Origin: an uncultured Ruminococcus sp.
GTDB lineage: Bacteria; Bacillota; Clostridia; Oscillospirales; Ruminococcaceae
DNA: 64,000 bases
NCBI GenBank assembly: GCA_910576995.1
Contig: CAJTLC010000005.1
Coordinates: 69,357 to 133,356, forward strand
Direction: 5' to 3'
This document shows positions 1-7,683 of the stretch, piece after piece (positions within the stretch are counted from its first letter, which is position 1; every line of letters begins with the position of its first letter). Position numbers and translations under genes: made by a program. Under the pieces are notes generated by a model. It saw only the letters and a list, made by a program, of their open reading frames with translations. It was not told the DNA's origin and did not search any database.

Positions 1-84
1 TATTGACACAAGAAGTGGGATAAGCCATTCGGGTATGCCGTGTTCAGCCAGCCATTCTGTCATAGCCCTTGTTAATTCACTCAT
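1..84 (-). CDS. N-terminal fragment of an unidentified protein (runs off left edge)
   Basis: An ATG at 84 on the minus strand opens a reading frame of 28 codons that continues past the window edge. AAAGGAC lies about 8 bases upstream as a ribosome binding site. The visible residues start MSELTRAMTEWLAEHGIPEW and are amphipathic; I do not recognise the family. A candidate promoter lies at 273-301, which would give a long leader containing the palindrome at 110-269. The start is supported only by the ribosome binding site and promoter, so this is a tentative gene. Confidence 0.45.
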   Translation of the reverse strand, partial: MSELTRAMTEWLAEHGIPEWLIPLLVSI

Positions 85-109
85 TTTTAGTTGTCCTTTC
101 AAATTCAAA

Positions 110-269
110 CATTAGTGCCTGTTCTGAAACTAAACTGCATTGTCTGACTTGTCTATTTTGCGTTTTGCTGTGTCAGCTTACAGTATTCCTATGGAAACCC
201 GGCTTTGCAAAACGCAAAAATCATGCGCCATTCAGCGTCTTTTAGTTTCCGAAGAGGTCTGTTCTAATG
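110..269. repeat. Palindromic element, divergent member of the AACCTGT family
   Basis: The ends CATTAG and CTAATG are inverted. Further in, GAAACTAAA (125-133) pairs with TTTAGTTTC, and TTTTGCGTTTTGC (158-170) pairs exactly with GCAAAACGCAAAA (206-218). The outer bases TTAGTGCCTGTTC and GTCTGTTCTAA resemble the termini of the other palindromes in this window. It lies between the candidate promoter at 273-301 and the start at 84, so it would be transcribed as a rod-like leader RNA. Confidence 0.6.
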
Positions 270-272
270 ATA

Positions 273-301
273 ATTATTGCATATTTTCTTTGATTAGTCA
301 A
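273..301 (-). promoter_or_regulatory. Candidate sigma-A promoter for the left-edge gene
   Basis: On the minus strand TTGACT (301-296) and AATAAT (278-273) are 17 bases apart. The -10 is imperfect. Transcription would start near 266 and run through the palindrome. Confidence 0.4.
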
Positions 302-335
302 GGGTTTTAATCTTTTTTTAGTTTTAAGATAAATT

Positions 336-2162
336 TCACACATTTACGACAGATTCTTTGTTGAGAATGCCCATAAACTCATCGCCTGTAATAGTTTCCT
401 TTTCGAGAAGATAATTTGCAAGTTCATGAAGCTTGTCAATATTCTCTTTGAGAATTTCAATGGCAGCTTCATGGCATTTGCTGATTATTGAGTTGACTTC
501 TTCATCAACTTTTGCAGCCGTTTCCGCAGAGCAGGCGAGGGATGTATCGCCGCCGAGATATTGATTGTTGACGGTTTCAAGAGCGATCATGTCGAATTTT
601 TCGCTCATTCCGTATCTGGTGACCATTGCGCGTGCAATCTTTGTTGCTTGTTCGATGTCATTTGACGCGCCGCTTGTGAAATTGCTGAATATCAATTCCT
701 CTGCGGAACGTCCGCCAGTCAGGACGGCTATCCTTGCAAGCGCTTCGTCTTTGGTCATAAGATGCTTTTCACCTTCATCGACCTGCATTGTATAGCCCAG
801 CGCGCCGCTTGTACGCGGAATTATTGTGATCTTATGTACCGGAGCGGAATTTTTTTGCTTAGCGGCGACAAGAGCGTGACCGATTTCATGATAAGCGATT
901 ATTTCTTTTTCTTTCTGCGAAATAACAGCGTTTTTACGCTGATATCCTGCTATAACGACTTCAACGCTTTCTTCCAGATCGGACTGATCGACGCGATTTT
1001 TTCCGTTTCTTACGGCACGGAGGGCTGCTTCATTAATTATATTCGCCAACTCAGCTCCGGACGCCCCTGCCGTTGCGCAGGCAATTGAATTGTAGTCGAT
1101 ATTATCATCACATTTTACATTTTTGGCATGAACTTTTAAAATCGCTTCACGACCTGCGAGGTCGGGCAGTTCGGCTGGGATACGCCTGTCAAATCTTCCT
1201 GGACGAAGCAAGGCGGGGTCGAGGGATTCGGGACGGTTTGTAGCGGCAAGAATAACGACGCCTTTCTGACCGTCGAAACCGTCCATTTCCGTGAGAAGCT
1301 GATTAAGAGTCTGTTCACGCTCATCGTTTCCGCCGAGATTTCCGTCGCGCTTTTTGCCGATTGTGTCTATTTCATCAATAAAAACGATGCAGGGGGCTTT
1401 TTCATTGGCTTGTTTAAACAGATCGCGGACTTTTGCAGCGCCCATTCCCACAAACATTTCAACGAATTCAGAGCCTGATATTGAGAAAAAAGGAACGTCC
1501 GCCTCGCCTGCAACAGCTTTTGCAAGAAGAGTTTTACCTGTACCGGGAGGACCGACGAGAAGTGCGCCCTTTGGCATACTTGCGCCAATATCAGCGTATT
1601 TTTGCGGATTATGGAGAAAATCAACTATCTCCTGTAACGCCTCTTTAGCTTCGTCCTGACCGGCAACATCGGCAAATGTTTTTCCTGTCTGAGCTTTTAC
1701 GTAGATTTTGGCATTGCTTTTCCCGAACGACATCGCATTACCGCCGCCGAGACGCTTAGTCATGCCTTTCATCAGCAGATTTCCGAGAACGATGAAGAAG
1801 ATGATCGGCAGCACCCAGCTTACAAGAAAATCGAGCAGCAGATTATTTTCTTCGAAACTTTCTGTAAAAACTACGGAAGAATTTGCGTGAAGTCTGTCCA
1901 CGAGATTAGGATCTTCCATTCTTGCGGTAGAATAGATCTGTTTTTTGCCGTCCTCTTCAACTTCGAAGCGGATTTCAGCGTTTTCTACCTTGACTTGTTT
2001 GACCTTGTTTTCGTCGAGCATTTCGAGGAAAAAACTGTAATTTGTCTCTTTAATTCTGCTTTTGTTCAGCATCGGCATTATCGTTATATTCAGCAGGAGA
2101 ATTGACGCGATGCTTATGCAGATAAATATGATCATTTGCTTTGTAAAGCTTTTGTTGTTCAT
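336..2162 (-). CDS. ftsH: ATP-dependent zinc metalloprotease FtsH
   Basis: Membrane-anchored AAA+ protease that degrades misfolded and regulatory membrane and soluble proteins. The 608 residues show the usual order: a first membrane helix at about 10-32, a short extracytoplasmic loop, a second helix at about 112-131, an AAA+ domain with Walker A GPPGTGKT (about 204-211) and Walker B IVFIDEID (about 259-266), the arginine-finger stretch LRPGRFDRR, and the zinc motif HEIGH (425-429). Length is normal for the family. The ATG at 2162 follows AAAGGAG at good spacing, and a promoter with 17-base spacing precedes it. The gene appears to be transcribed alone; no clear terminator was seen after it. 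Confidence 0.97.
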   Translation of the reverse strand: MNNKSFTKQMIIFICISIASILLLNITIMPMLNKSRIKETNYSFFLEMLDENKVKQVKVENAEIRFEVEEDGKKQIYSTARMEDPNLVDRLHANSSVVFTESFEENNLLLDFLVSWVLPIIFFIVLGNLLMKGMTKRLGGGNAMSFGKSNAKIYVKAQTGKTFADVAGQDEAKEALQEIVDFLHNPQKYADIGASMPKGALLVGPPGTGKTLLAKAVAGEADVPFFSISGSEFVEMFVGMGAAKVRDLFKQANEKAPCIVFIDEIDTIGKKRDGNLGGNDEREQTLNQLLTEMDGFDGQKGVVILAATNRPESLDPALLRPGRFDRRIPAELPDLAGREAILKVHAKNVKCDDNIDYNSIACATAGASGAELANIINEAALRAVRNGKNRVDQSDLEESVEVVIAGYQRKNAVISQKEKEIIAYHEIGHALVAAKQKNSAPVHKITIIPRTSGALGYTMQVDEGEKHLMTKDEALARIAVLTGGRSAEELIFSNFTSGASNDIEQATKIARAMVTRYGMSEKFDMIALETVNNQYLGGDTSLACSAETAAKVDEEVNSIISKCHEAAIEILKENIDKLHELANYLLEKETITGDEFMGILNKESVVNV

Positions 2163-2189
2163 TTAACAAAACTCCTTTCATATGTTAAA

Positions 2190-2218
2190 ATTATATCATA
2201 TAATTTTTTTAAAATCAA
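2190..2218 (-). promoter_or_regulatory. ftsH promoter
   Basis: Minus strand TTGATT (2218-2213), 17-base spacer, TATAAT (2195-2190). It lies about 30 bases upstream of the ftsH start and is followed by the AAAGGAG ribosome binding site. Confidence 0.75.
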
Positions 2219-2279
2219 CAGGTAAATTGTGATATTTATGATGACAGTGTGAAATTACGCTCTACTGAACACGCTCTAA

Positions 2280-2306
2280 GAAAAAAACTCCCGAAAAACG
2301 GGAGTC
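2280..2306 (-). terminator. Rho-independent terminator of the SleB-like hydrolase gene
   Basis: Stem ACTCCCG/CGGGAGT with a five-base loop, followed on the minus strand by seven T. Just outside it, 2262-2279 (ACTGAACACGCTCTAAG) looks like a solo end of the AACCTGT repeat family. Confidence 0.85.
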
Positions 2307-2343
2307 CGCAACTTCTTAACAGATCATACAAAACAAAAATTTA

Positions 2344-3300
2344 TTAATAAAAATAATTGCGATATCCATCGCCATAAAATCCGAAATATCCGTGGTCAAA
2401 TGATGACGGTTCGCTGAAATAAAGCTGAACGGCGCTGATAACGCTGTCAGTTACATGCGAAGAGTATCCTCCGAGATATACATAGCTTGACGAACCGCTG
2501 AACTGATAGGGCTGTGTAAGCACTCCTAAAACGGTGTTGGGATAAAGAGGGCTGTTTACACGGTTCATGATGACCTCAACGACCTTTGCTTTATCATACT
2601 CATCGATCCAGTTGCAGCCTGCTTCATGAGCAACGGCATTGCAGAGAATAATGAATTCTTCATCGGAGATCGGGAGAATGGGTTCAGGATCAACAGGCGT
2701 TACTACGTCGTCAACGATAGGTTCAGTTGCTACAGGTTCGGTAACCGTATCCTGATCCGGATCGGCAGCAAAAACTGTTGTTGTCTGAACAGGTTCTACA
2801 GCGATAGGTTCTGTTTCAGGTTCAGTCGTTGGTTCTACATATACGTAAGCAGTAGTTACTGTCGTGGTCTTAACTGTTGTGGCAGCGTATTCCCACGCAG
2901 CTTTAGTAGCGGAAGTCTGGCGAGCGGAAGAAGCAGGGGCTTCGCTGTAATTTGAAGCGACAACGGGAGCTTTTGCGCTCAGCTTTACAGACGCGCTGTA
3001 AGTATAAGAATTTTTCGCGTCGGCTGTAGCGGTGGTTACAACCTCGTAATTTGCGGCTGTAGTGGCGTACGAAATAGATCTGTAATTATTGCTTGTTGTG
3101 GTAACGGGCGTTGTTCTGATAGAAGTTACTGCAGCAACATTTGCCAATTCATCGCTTTCGACATCGTAAATGTTTTTAACATCATTTTTCGGAGCAACCG
3201 TGCTTACGACCGGTGATGTAGCATACACACCAAGAAGTCCGCCGAATATACAAGTAGAAACTCCTCCGAAAACAAGCGCTGCATATTTAGCTTTTCTCAT
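2344..3300 (-). CDS. Secreted SleB-type cell wall hydrolase
   Basis: The last ~95 residues match the Hydrolase_2 (SleB/CwlJ) fold: NAVAHEAGCNW, then VVEVIMNRVNSPLYPNTV, typical of spore-cortex-lytic-type muramidases that also act in vegetative cells. A hydrophobic segment near residues 5-25 is a signal peptide or anchor. Between lies a ~190-residue Thr/Ala/Val-rich low-complexity linker ending in Glu/Pro/Val-rich acidic repeats, as expected for a wall-spanning spacer. I chose the ATG at 3300 (MRKAKYAAL) because AGGAAAGGA lies upstream of it; the ATG at 3327 lacks such a site. The gene is monocistronic, with its own promoter and terminator. The substrate (peptidoglycan) is inferred from the family. 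Confidence 0.8.
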   Translation of the reverse strand: MRKAKYAALVFGGVSTCIFGGLLGVYATSPVVSTVAPKNDVKNIYDVESDELANVAAVTSIRTTPVTTTSNNYRSISYATTAANYEVVTTATADAKNSYTYSASVKLSAKAPVVASNYSEAPASSARQTSATKAAWEYAATTVKTTTVTTAYVYVEPTTEPETEPIAVEPVQTTTVFAADPDQDTVTEPVATEPIVDDVVTPVDPEPILPISDEEFIILCNAVAHEAGCNWIDEYDKAKVVEVIMNRVNSPLYPNTVLGVLTQPYQFSGSSSYVYLGGYSSHVTDSVISAVQLYFSEPSSFDHGYFGFYGDGYRNYFY

Positions 3301-3376
3301 CAACTCAATCCTTTCCTCGAAAAGCATTCATTATTTGCCGTTTAACGCCGCAATGCGGTTCTTAACGACTGTGATT

Positions 3377-3405
3377 ATCTTACCACAAACGAGGAAAAAT
3401 AGCAA
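3377..3405 (-). promoter_or_regulatory. Candidate promoter of the SleB-like hydrolase gene
   Basis: Minus strand TTGCTA (3405-3400), 17-base spacer, TAAGAT (3382-3377). Both hexamers deviate slightly from consensus. Confidence 0.5.
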
Positions 3406-4079
3406 CAGTTTTGATTTTTTTTCCATTTTGCGCTCAAAAATGGTTATGCTTATCCAAAGTATTTTGGTTGATTTGACTGAATATTTTGTTAAAAAACTGT
3501 GAATAGCCTATTATAATTTAATGTCGAAAAACGCCGATAAGCTTGAAAAAAGTTACGTATTGGTTACGAAATTTACAATTTAAGATTTACAAATCGTATA
3601 ATTCGATTTTGATTATACCGTTTATTACAAACTGGCAATGTTGAATTTATGAAAAACGCCATAAAATCCGCATTCAATAAATTACAAGACGTATTATGAT
3701 AAAAATTGCCAATGTTATCAAACTGTTACCGTCGAAGGGATTTTAAAGTGAAATTTTCATTTTATGTCCGTCATTTTTCATAAATTCGCTTTTGGGCTTG
3801 AGAGCCTGTTCAGTATCTTTTTCCGCACGTCTTTTCGGCAGATTTTTCGCCTGAACTTTGTCAAAAAGTCTTGGAATGCGTCAGCATTCCTGCACCTTTT
3901 TTCCTTGTCAGGCAAAAAATTTTCTCGAAAATCTGTACATAAAAAGATACTGAACAGGCTCTAAAATCGGCATATTTAATAAATTTATAATTGCATCCGT
4001 AATGATTTGGTTAAGATGCACTTGTTTCAATTAAAAAATGTGTTTAAGTATGTCGTAAATTCCGAAATGCTTTATTGCA
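3406..4079. other. Long intergenic space, AT-rich, with one palindromic element
   Basis: No convincing gene is seen here. The stretch 3406-3800 is AT-rich with scattered A/T runs. The only organised structure is the palindromic repeat at 3801-3962. The short reading frame across 3764-3964 is a by-product of that repeat. Confidence 0.6.
3801..3962. repeat. MITE-like palindrome, copy 1 (CAGTATC arm type)
   Basis: Terminal inverted repeat of about 21 bases: AGAGCCTGTTCAGTATCTTT and the complement of AAAGATACTGAACAGGCTCT. The interior carries CCGCACGTCTTTTCGGCAGA and a nested palindrome TGGAATGCGTCAGCATTCC. About 95% identical by eye to the copy at 11232-11392. It encodes no transposase. Confidence 0.85.
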
Positions 4080-5051
4080 TTATTTTTCTTTTCGATTCTG
4101 ACGTATCATCTGAAAGCGTACGTCGTCGCCCTTAAAGTTAAGACATTTGTACATTGTTGCGATACGGGAAGCGACTTTTCCTCCATATCGCCTCGACAGC
4201 GCGTCAAGTTCAAGATTAGTATTGATTATCGTTGGTTTTTCGCGTACCAGACGAGTATTCACAATGTTATAAATGTTTGAAATATAAAATTTAGATTCGT
4301 ATTCAGTGCCAAGATCGTCTAATATCAGCAGGTCGGCATCCATTACCAGATCAAGCATTTCCGTTGTGTGACTGCTGCTGAAATGTTCGCGTTCTATGCT
4401 GCCAAGAATATTTATTACAGAATCATACAGTACGCTAAAACCTTTATCGAGAATAACATTTGCAATAGCAAGTGAAATGTGCGTCTTTCCCAGTCCAGTA
4501 TTCCCGAAAATGAGTATGCTTTCGGAGTTTATATGAAAATTTTCAGCGTATTTTTGGGCGTAATAAAATATTTTTTCCATTGTAAAATAATCATCGCCAT
4601 TGTAATAATTTAAGTTGAATGTGTTGAAATTCGACAATTTCAGCTGCGCATTTTTGTTTAACTTGTCTGTGGTAAGCTTCGAGAAAAGCTTTTTCATGCA
4701 GATACAGAATTGATCTCCATTATATCCGCTGTCGCTGCAAATTGGGCAGAAGTAATGAATGTCAAGATAGTCGGCAGGGTAGCCGTGAGCCGTCAAAAGT
4801 TGGCTGGCAAGCTGCTGCGCGCCGGTGTTGCGCTTCTTTATTTCCTCTATCTTGGCGGAAATATCCTTTCCACGTGATTCCGTAATGACCTTGATAAGTT
4901 CCTTTCCTGTTTTGAAAAGTACGTCGTTTATTTCCTTTATCTCCGGGATTTTCTCGTTAATTTCGCGGATTCTCGCATTATTTTCCGACTGCGCCTTAGT
5001 TCGGCGTTCAGTCAGAATTGCGTGAGCCTTATCGTAAATTTCAATATCCAT
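4080..5051 (-). CDS. dnaI: Helicase loader, DnaC/DnaI family AAA+ ATPase
   Basis: Loads the replicative helicase at origins and restart sites. The 323 residues contain an N-terminal helical region, a zinc cluster CPICSDSGYNGDQFCICMK near residue 100, Walker A GNTGLGKT, Walker B LLILDDLG, and a C-terminal arginine-rich sensor region. The DnaI assignment rests on the zinc cluster plus the adjacent DnaD-family gene, the usual Firmicutes primosome pair. The ATG at 5051 follows AGAGG, and the gene lies 11 bases after the dnaD-like stop, so the two are co-transcribed. Confidence 0.88.
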   Translation of the reverse strand: MDIEIYDKAHAILTERRTKAQSENNARIREINEKIPEIKEINDVLFKTGKELIKVITESRGKDISAKIEEIKKRNTGAQQLASQLLTAHGYPADYLDIHYFCPICSDSGYNGDQFCICMKKLFSKLTTDKLNKNAQLKLSNFNTFNLNYYNGDDYFTMEKIFYYAQKYAENFHINSESILIFGNTGLGKTHISLAIANVILDKGFSVLYDSVINILGSIEREHFSSSHTTEMLDLVMDADLLILDDLGTEYESKFYISNIYNIVNTRLVREKPTIINTNLELDALSRRYGGKVASRIATMYKCLNFKGDDVRFQMIRQNRKEK

Positions 5052-5062
5052 AAAAAATACCT

Positions 5063-6064
5063 CTAAATATCATTGATGAGAATATTATATTTTTCAGCGT
5101 CAAAACCGTCGGAAGAGGTTCTTTCGCTGCTTTTTTTGTTTTTGCGGTATTCGGATTCAGCTGATTTTACGTCATCTGTTGAAGAATAGCCGTTTTCGCG
5201 CCATGAAGTTAGAATTTTGTTTATATATTCAAAAGAAAGCTTTTCTATTCTTTCGATTGTTTTCTCATACGCATATTTGATCAAATCTAAACTGTATTTC
5301 TCGTTTCTCCAGATTTCTACAATTTCCTGTTGTTTGGTGGTGGGTCTGCGCTTCATGTCGAAAATTCGCATGATCTCCGCAGTGAAAGTCCGCGAAGCGT
5401 AAAGCCTTTCAACTTCTTCCTGAGCGATCTCAAGTGTCGTTATTTCCTTTTCAGCCCAGCTTGACGCAATTTTTTCTATGTATCCGGGATTTGCTCTTTC
5501 AATATCCTTACAGTAGGCGATAAGCGTGATTATCACCTCCGTTTTCAGTCCAAGATAATTGTACATCCAGATAAGACTGTTTTGCATCGGATTATTGATA
5601 TTGCCGAGAAGCTGTTCAGCAACTTTAAAAAGTTCCGAAATTTCCGGAGAATTCTGAAGAACAGCTGAAACTTCGGAGGGCTTCAGCATTTCGCGTTTGG
5701 GAGTTTGCGGAGCGTTCTCTGCAATTTGCTTTATTTCCTGAATTGCAGGGCGAGCTGTCGGTGAGGTCGAGTTCTGCGCGGGCTGAATCGGTGGAGTCAT
5801 AATATTTGCGGCAGGCTGGATTCCGTTTTCGGCAGTGAGTACGTTTGCTTGCTGCCAGAATAGTACGGATTCTTCTACGGTCTGAGAGTTTACGCCGGTA
5901 TTTGAGGATATTTCGTCAGTTGTAATGTATCTGCCAGAACACCGCAGCAGGTAAAGCAATACTTTTATATGATCGCCTGAAGCAAGCTTTAAAAAATTAT
6001 CAGCAATAATACACGGAACGCCAAACATCGTTCCCCATATGCCGCTGTTTGCTTTAAATTCCAT
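5063..6064 (-). CDS. DnaD-domain primosomal protein
   Basis: Replication-initiation/restart protein that remodels DNA and helps helicase loading. The N-terminal part (about residues 1-95) is a winged-helix region (DEISSNTGVNSQTVEESVLF), followed by a Pro/Gln/Thr-rich linker, then two DnaD_DnaB2 repeats (LLGNINNPMQNSLIWMYNYL and the IVEIWRNEKYSLDLIKYAYE region). The ATG at 6064 (MEFKANSGIWG) is preceded by AAGGAGTGATCTT. A longer frame to 6202 exists, but its added residues overlap the promoter and run into the palindromic repeat at 6172-6325, so I reject it. First gene of a two-gene operon with dnaI. Confidence 0.88.
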   Translation of the reverse strand: MEFKANSGIWGTMFGVPCIIADNFLKLASGDHIKVLLYLLRCSGRYITTDEISSNTGVNSQTVEESVLFWQQANVLTAENGIQPAANIMTPPIQPAQNSTSPTARPAIQEIKQIAENAPQTPKREMLKPSEVSAVLQNSPEISELFKVAEQLLGNINNPMQNSLIWMYNYLGLKTEVIITLIAYCKDIERANPGYIEKIASSWAEKEITTLEIAQEEVERLYASRTFTAEIMRIFDMKRRPTTKQQEIVEIWRNEKYSLDLIKYAYEKTIERIEKLSFEYINKILTSWRENGYSSTDDVKSAESEYRKNKKSSERTSSDGFDAEKYNILINDI

Positions 6065-6104
6065 AAGATCACTCCTTATCATTCGAAATCCATACTCAAT
6101 CATA

Positions 6105-6133
6105 ATTATAACACATTTTAGATTTTTTGTCAC
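6105..6133 (-). promoter_or_regulatory. Promoter of the dnaD-like/dnaI operon
   Basis: Minus strand GTGACA (6133-6128), 17-base spacer, TATAAT (6110-6105), about 40 bases upstream of the start at 6064. Its position argues against the longer start. Confidence 0.65.
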
Positions 6134-6171
6134 TATGGCAATTTCGACAATATCATGCTTAAAAATATATA

Positions 6172-6325
6172 AGAACTTGTTCTCATAGGATATTGCACGC
6201 ATCTTTTCGGCAAATTTTATCGATTGCTGCGTTGAAAAAGTTTACTATATGACCGAAGGAAACGCAGTAGTCGCCAAAATTTGCTGAAAAGACGTGCATT
6301 ATATTTTTATGTGAACACGTTCTAA
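6172..6325. repeat. MITE-like palindrome, copy 2 (TCATAGG arm type)
   Basis: Ends AGAACTTGTTCTCATAGGA and the complement of TTATGTGAACACGTTCT. Inside, GCATCTTTTCGGCAAA pairs with the TTTGCTGAAAAGACGTGC arm, and GATTGCTGCGTT pairs with AACGCAGTAGTC. Related in its interior to the copies at 10943, 45478 and 58809. Confidence 0.75.
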
Positions 6326-6392
6326 TCTGGACAGATTATTTGTCTTGCTTGAAAAATGCATGGATTTTTCAAGCAAGACCTAATAACTTGAT

Positions 6393-6427
6393 AAAACGCG
6401 TTCATGGAATTTCCATAAACGCGTTTT
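6393..6427 (-). terminator. Terminator of the GDSL esterase gene
   Basis: Inverted repeat AAAACGCGTTCATGGAA / TTCCATAAACGCGTTTT just after the stop at 6439 on the minus strand. A second hairpin, GTCTTGCTTGAAAAAT / ATTTTTCAAGCAAGAC, lies next to it at about 6341-6378. Confidence 0.75.
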
Positions 6428-6438
6428 GTAGAAACTGT

Positions 6439-7452
6439 TCAATATGCGCTGTCGTGTGCAGTCATCCGATCTATCGCACCTGCATTATCGAGGAAGCTAA
6501 AAAGGCATGAAAGCACATATCCGTAACTCGAACCGTTCAGATGAAGTCCGTCTCCGCCTGAATGAGCAGCGCCGAGCGCCTGAGTAGAAGGGTCAGCAAG
6601 AACTGCATATGTGTTAAAAAACATTACCTGCGGCGAATTCATATCATTTATAATATATTCGAGGGAATAATTAAAAGCCTGTATAGTTTCGTTGTTTGTG
6701 TAGTAATTTCCCTGCGATACGGGAGTGATAGCGCCAATTACTATAGTCGCGTCAGGAACTCTTGCAAGAATTTCTTCAGCGATACCGCGCATAGCCCATG
6801 CGTAATCGTCGGGAGAATAGCTGTAAATATCGTTCATGCCGACGGAAATAAAGTAAAGAGGGGAGTTTATATAGCCTGCGGCGTCGTATACGCCCATTGG
6901 ACCGCCGCCAAGATCAAAAGTATAACTTCCCATATTCCATACGGCGAGAGATTCCTTGGCAATATTATGCTCATAGGGAATATAGCCATAAGCGTTGAAT
7001 CCGTAAGCGATAGAGTCGCCTATAATAACAATTCTGTCCTGATAATACTGACTGTTTGGCGAATCTCCTGCAGTTGTATAATCAAATGGCGGTATATCGC
7101 CGGACGAATAGGTGGTGTTATCTGTCGGCTGCGTAGTCGTTTCAGGAGCGGCGGTTGTTTTTGAATTTTTATCGGACGAGACAGGTTTTGATTTTTTTGA
7201 TGTTGACCCACTGTTTGCCGCTGTGGTTTTAGACGATGAAGCTGTTGATGTTGAGAGCGTCGGTGCTGTGATCTTTTCAGAGCATATCATAACGGGCTTT
7301 AAAACGTATGTATATTCGGGAGCTTCCGGTTTTTCAGGGAAAAAGTTGTCCGCTGTGAAGAATATGACGAATATGGAACATATCACCGCAAGAGTTGGCA
7401 TAACGGGATTTCCGAAAAAATAGCGAATAAATTCTTTGATCAAAGATTTCAT
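6439..7452 (-). CDS. Membrane-anchored SGNH/GDSL-family hydrolase
   Basis: Serine esterase of the SGNH fold, facing outward; the substrate is unknown (acetyl groups on wall or plant polysaccharide are possible). An N-terminal membrane helix (about residues 15-35) leads to a Thr/Ser/Lys-rich linker, then the catalytic domain with block I IVIIGDSIAYG, block III GMND, and block V DGLHLN carrying the Asp and His. The ATG at 7452 (MKSLIKEFIRY) follows GGAAGTG. The frame can be extended to 7548, but the extra residues are a translation of the tRNA-Thr gene. The gene starts directly downstream of tRNA-Thr and its terminator, so read-through from the tRNA promoter may contribute to expression. Confidence 0.85.
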   Translation of the reverse strand: MKSLIKEFIRYFFGNPVMPTLAVICSIFVIFFTADNFFPEKPEAPEYTYVLKPVMICSEKITAPTLSTSTASSSKTTAANSGSTSKKSKPVSSDKNSKTTAAPETTTQPTDNTTYSSGDIPPFDYTTAGDSPNSQYYQDRIVIIGDSIAYGFNAYGYIPYEHNIAKESLAVWNMGSYTFDLGGGPMGVYDAAGYINSPLYFISVGMNDIYSYSPDDYAWAMRGIAEEILARVPDATIVIGAITPVSQGNYYTNNETIQAFNYSLEYIINDMNSPQVMFFNTYAVLADPSTQALGAAHSGGDGLHLNGSSYGYVLSCLFSFLDNAGAIDRMTAHDSAY

Positions 7453-7471
7453 AGTGTCACTTCCAATCATG

Positions 7472-7502
7472 AAAAAATCACGCAGGAACAATTCCTGCGT
7501 GA
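7472..7502 (-). terminator. Terminator after tRNA-Thr
   Basis: Perfect 11-base stem TCACGCAGGAA/TTCCTGCGTGA with a 3-base loop, followed on the minus strand by T6. It begins only 2 bases after the tRNA CCA end and lies upstream of the esterase start. Confidence 0.85.
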
Positions 7503-7503
7503 T

Positions 7504-7579
7504 TGGAGCTGATGATCGGATTTGAACCGACGACCTACGCCTTACCAAGGCGTTGCGCTACCGACTGTGCCACATCAGC
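7504..7579 (-). tRNA. tRNA-Thr (anticodon GGT)
   Basis: Read on the minus strand the 76 bases fold as a full cloverleaf: acceptor GCTGATG/CATCAGC, D-arm GGCACAGTCGGTAGC, anticodon stem-loop CGCCTTGGTAAGGCG with GGT, T-arm GTCGGTTCAAATCCGAT, discriminator T and encoded CCA. A consensus promoter precedes it. Confidence 0.95.
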
Positions 7580-7592
7580 GCTTGCATTATTA

Positions 7593-7621
7593 ATTATACA
7601 TCGTTATATTCCATTTGTCAA
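7593..7621 (-). promoter_or_regulatory. tRNA-Thr promoter
   Basis: Minus strand TTGACA (7621-7616), 17-base spacer, TATAAT (7598-7593): both hexamers are perfect, about 14 bases from the tRNA 5' end. Confidence 0.9.
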
Positions 7622-7683
7622 TACTATTGGAAATATTTTTTTATATTAATCAAATGCAATGCTGAACAGGTTCTTACAGCATT

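Noticed and set aside
3764..3964. Short open reading frame in the intergenic space
   Set aside because: It lies within a repeated palindrome also found at 11232 and has no ribosome binding site.
6065..6202. Longer start for the DnaD-domain protein
   Set aside because: The extra codons cover the promoter and part of a palindromic repeat; AAGGAG serves the start at 6064.
7453..7548. N-terminal extension of the GDSL esterase (MVRRRSSVQIRSSAPI...)
   Set aside because: This is the translation of tRNA-Thr and its terminator; the start at 7452 has its own ribosome binding site.
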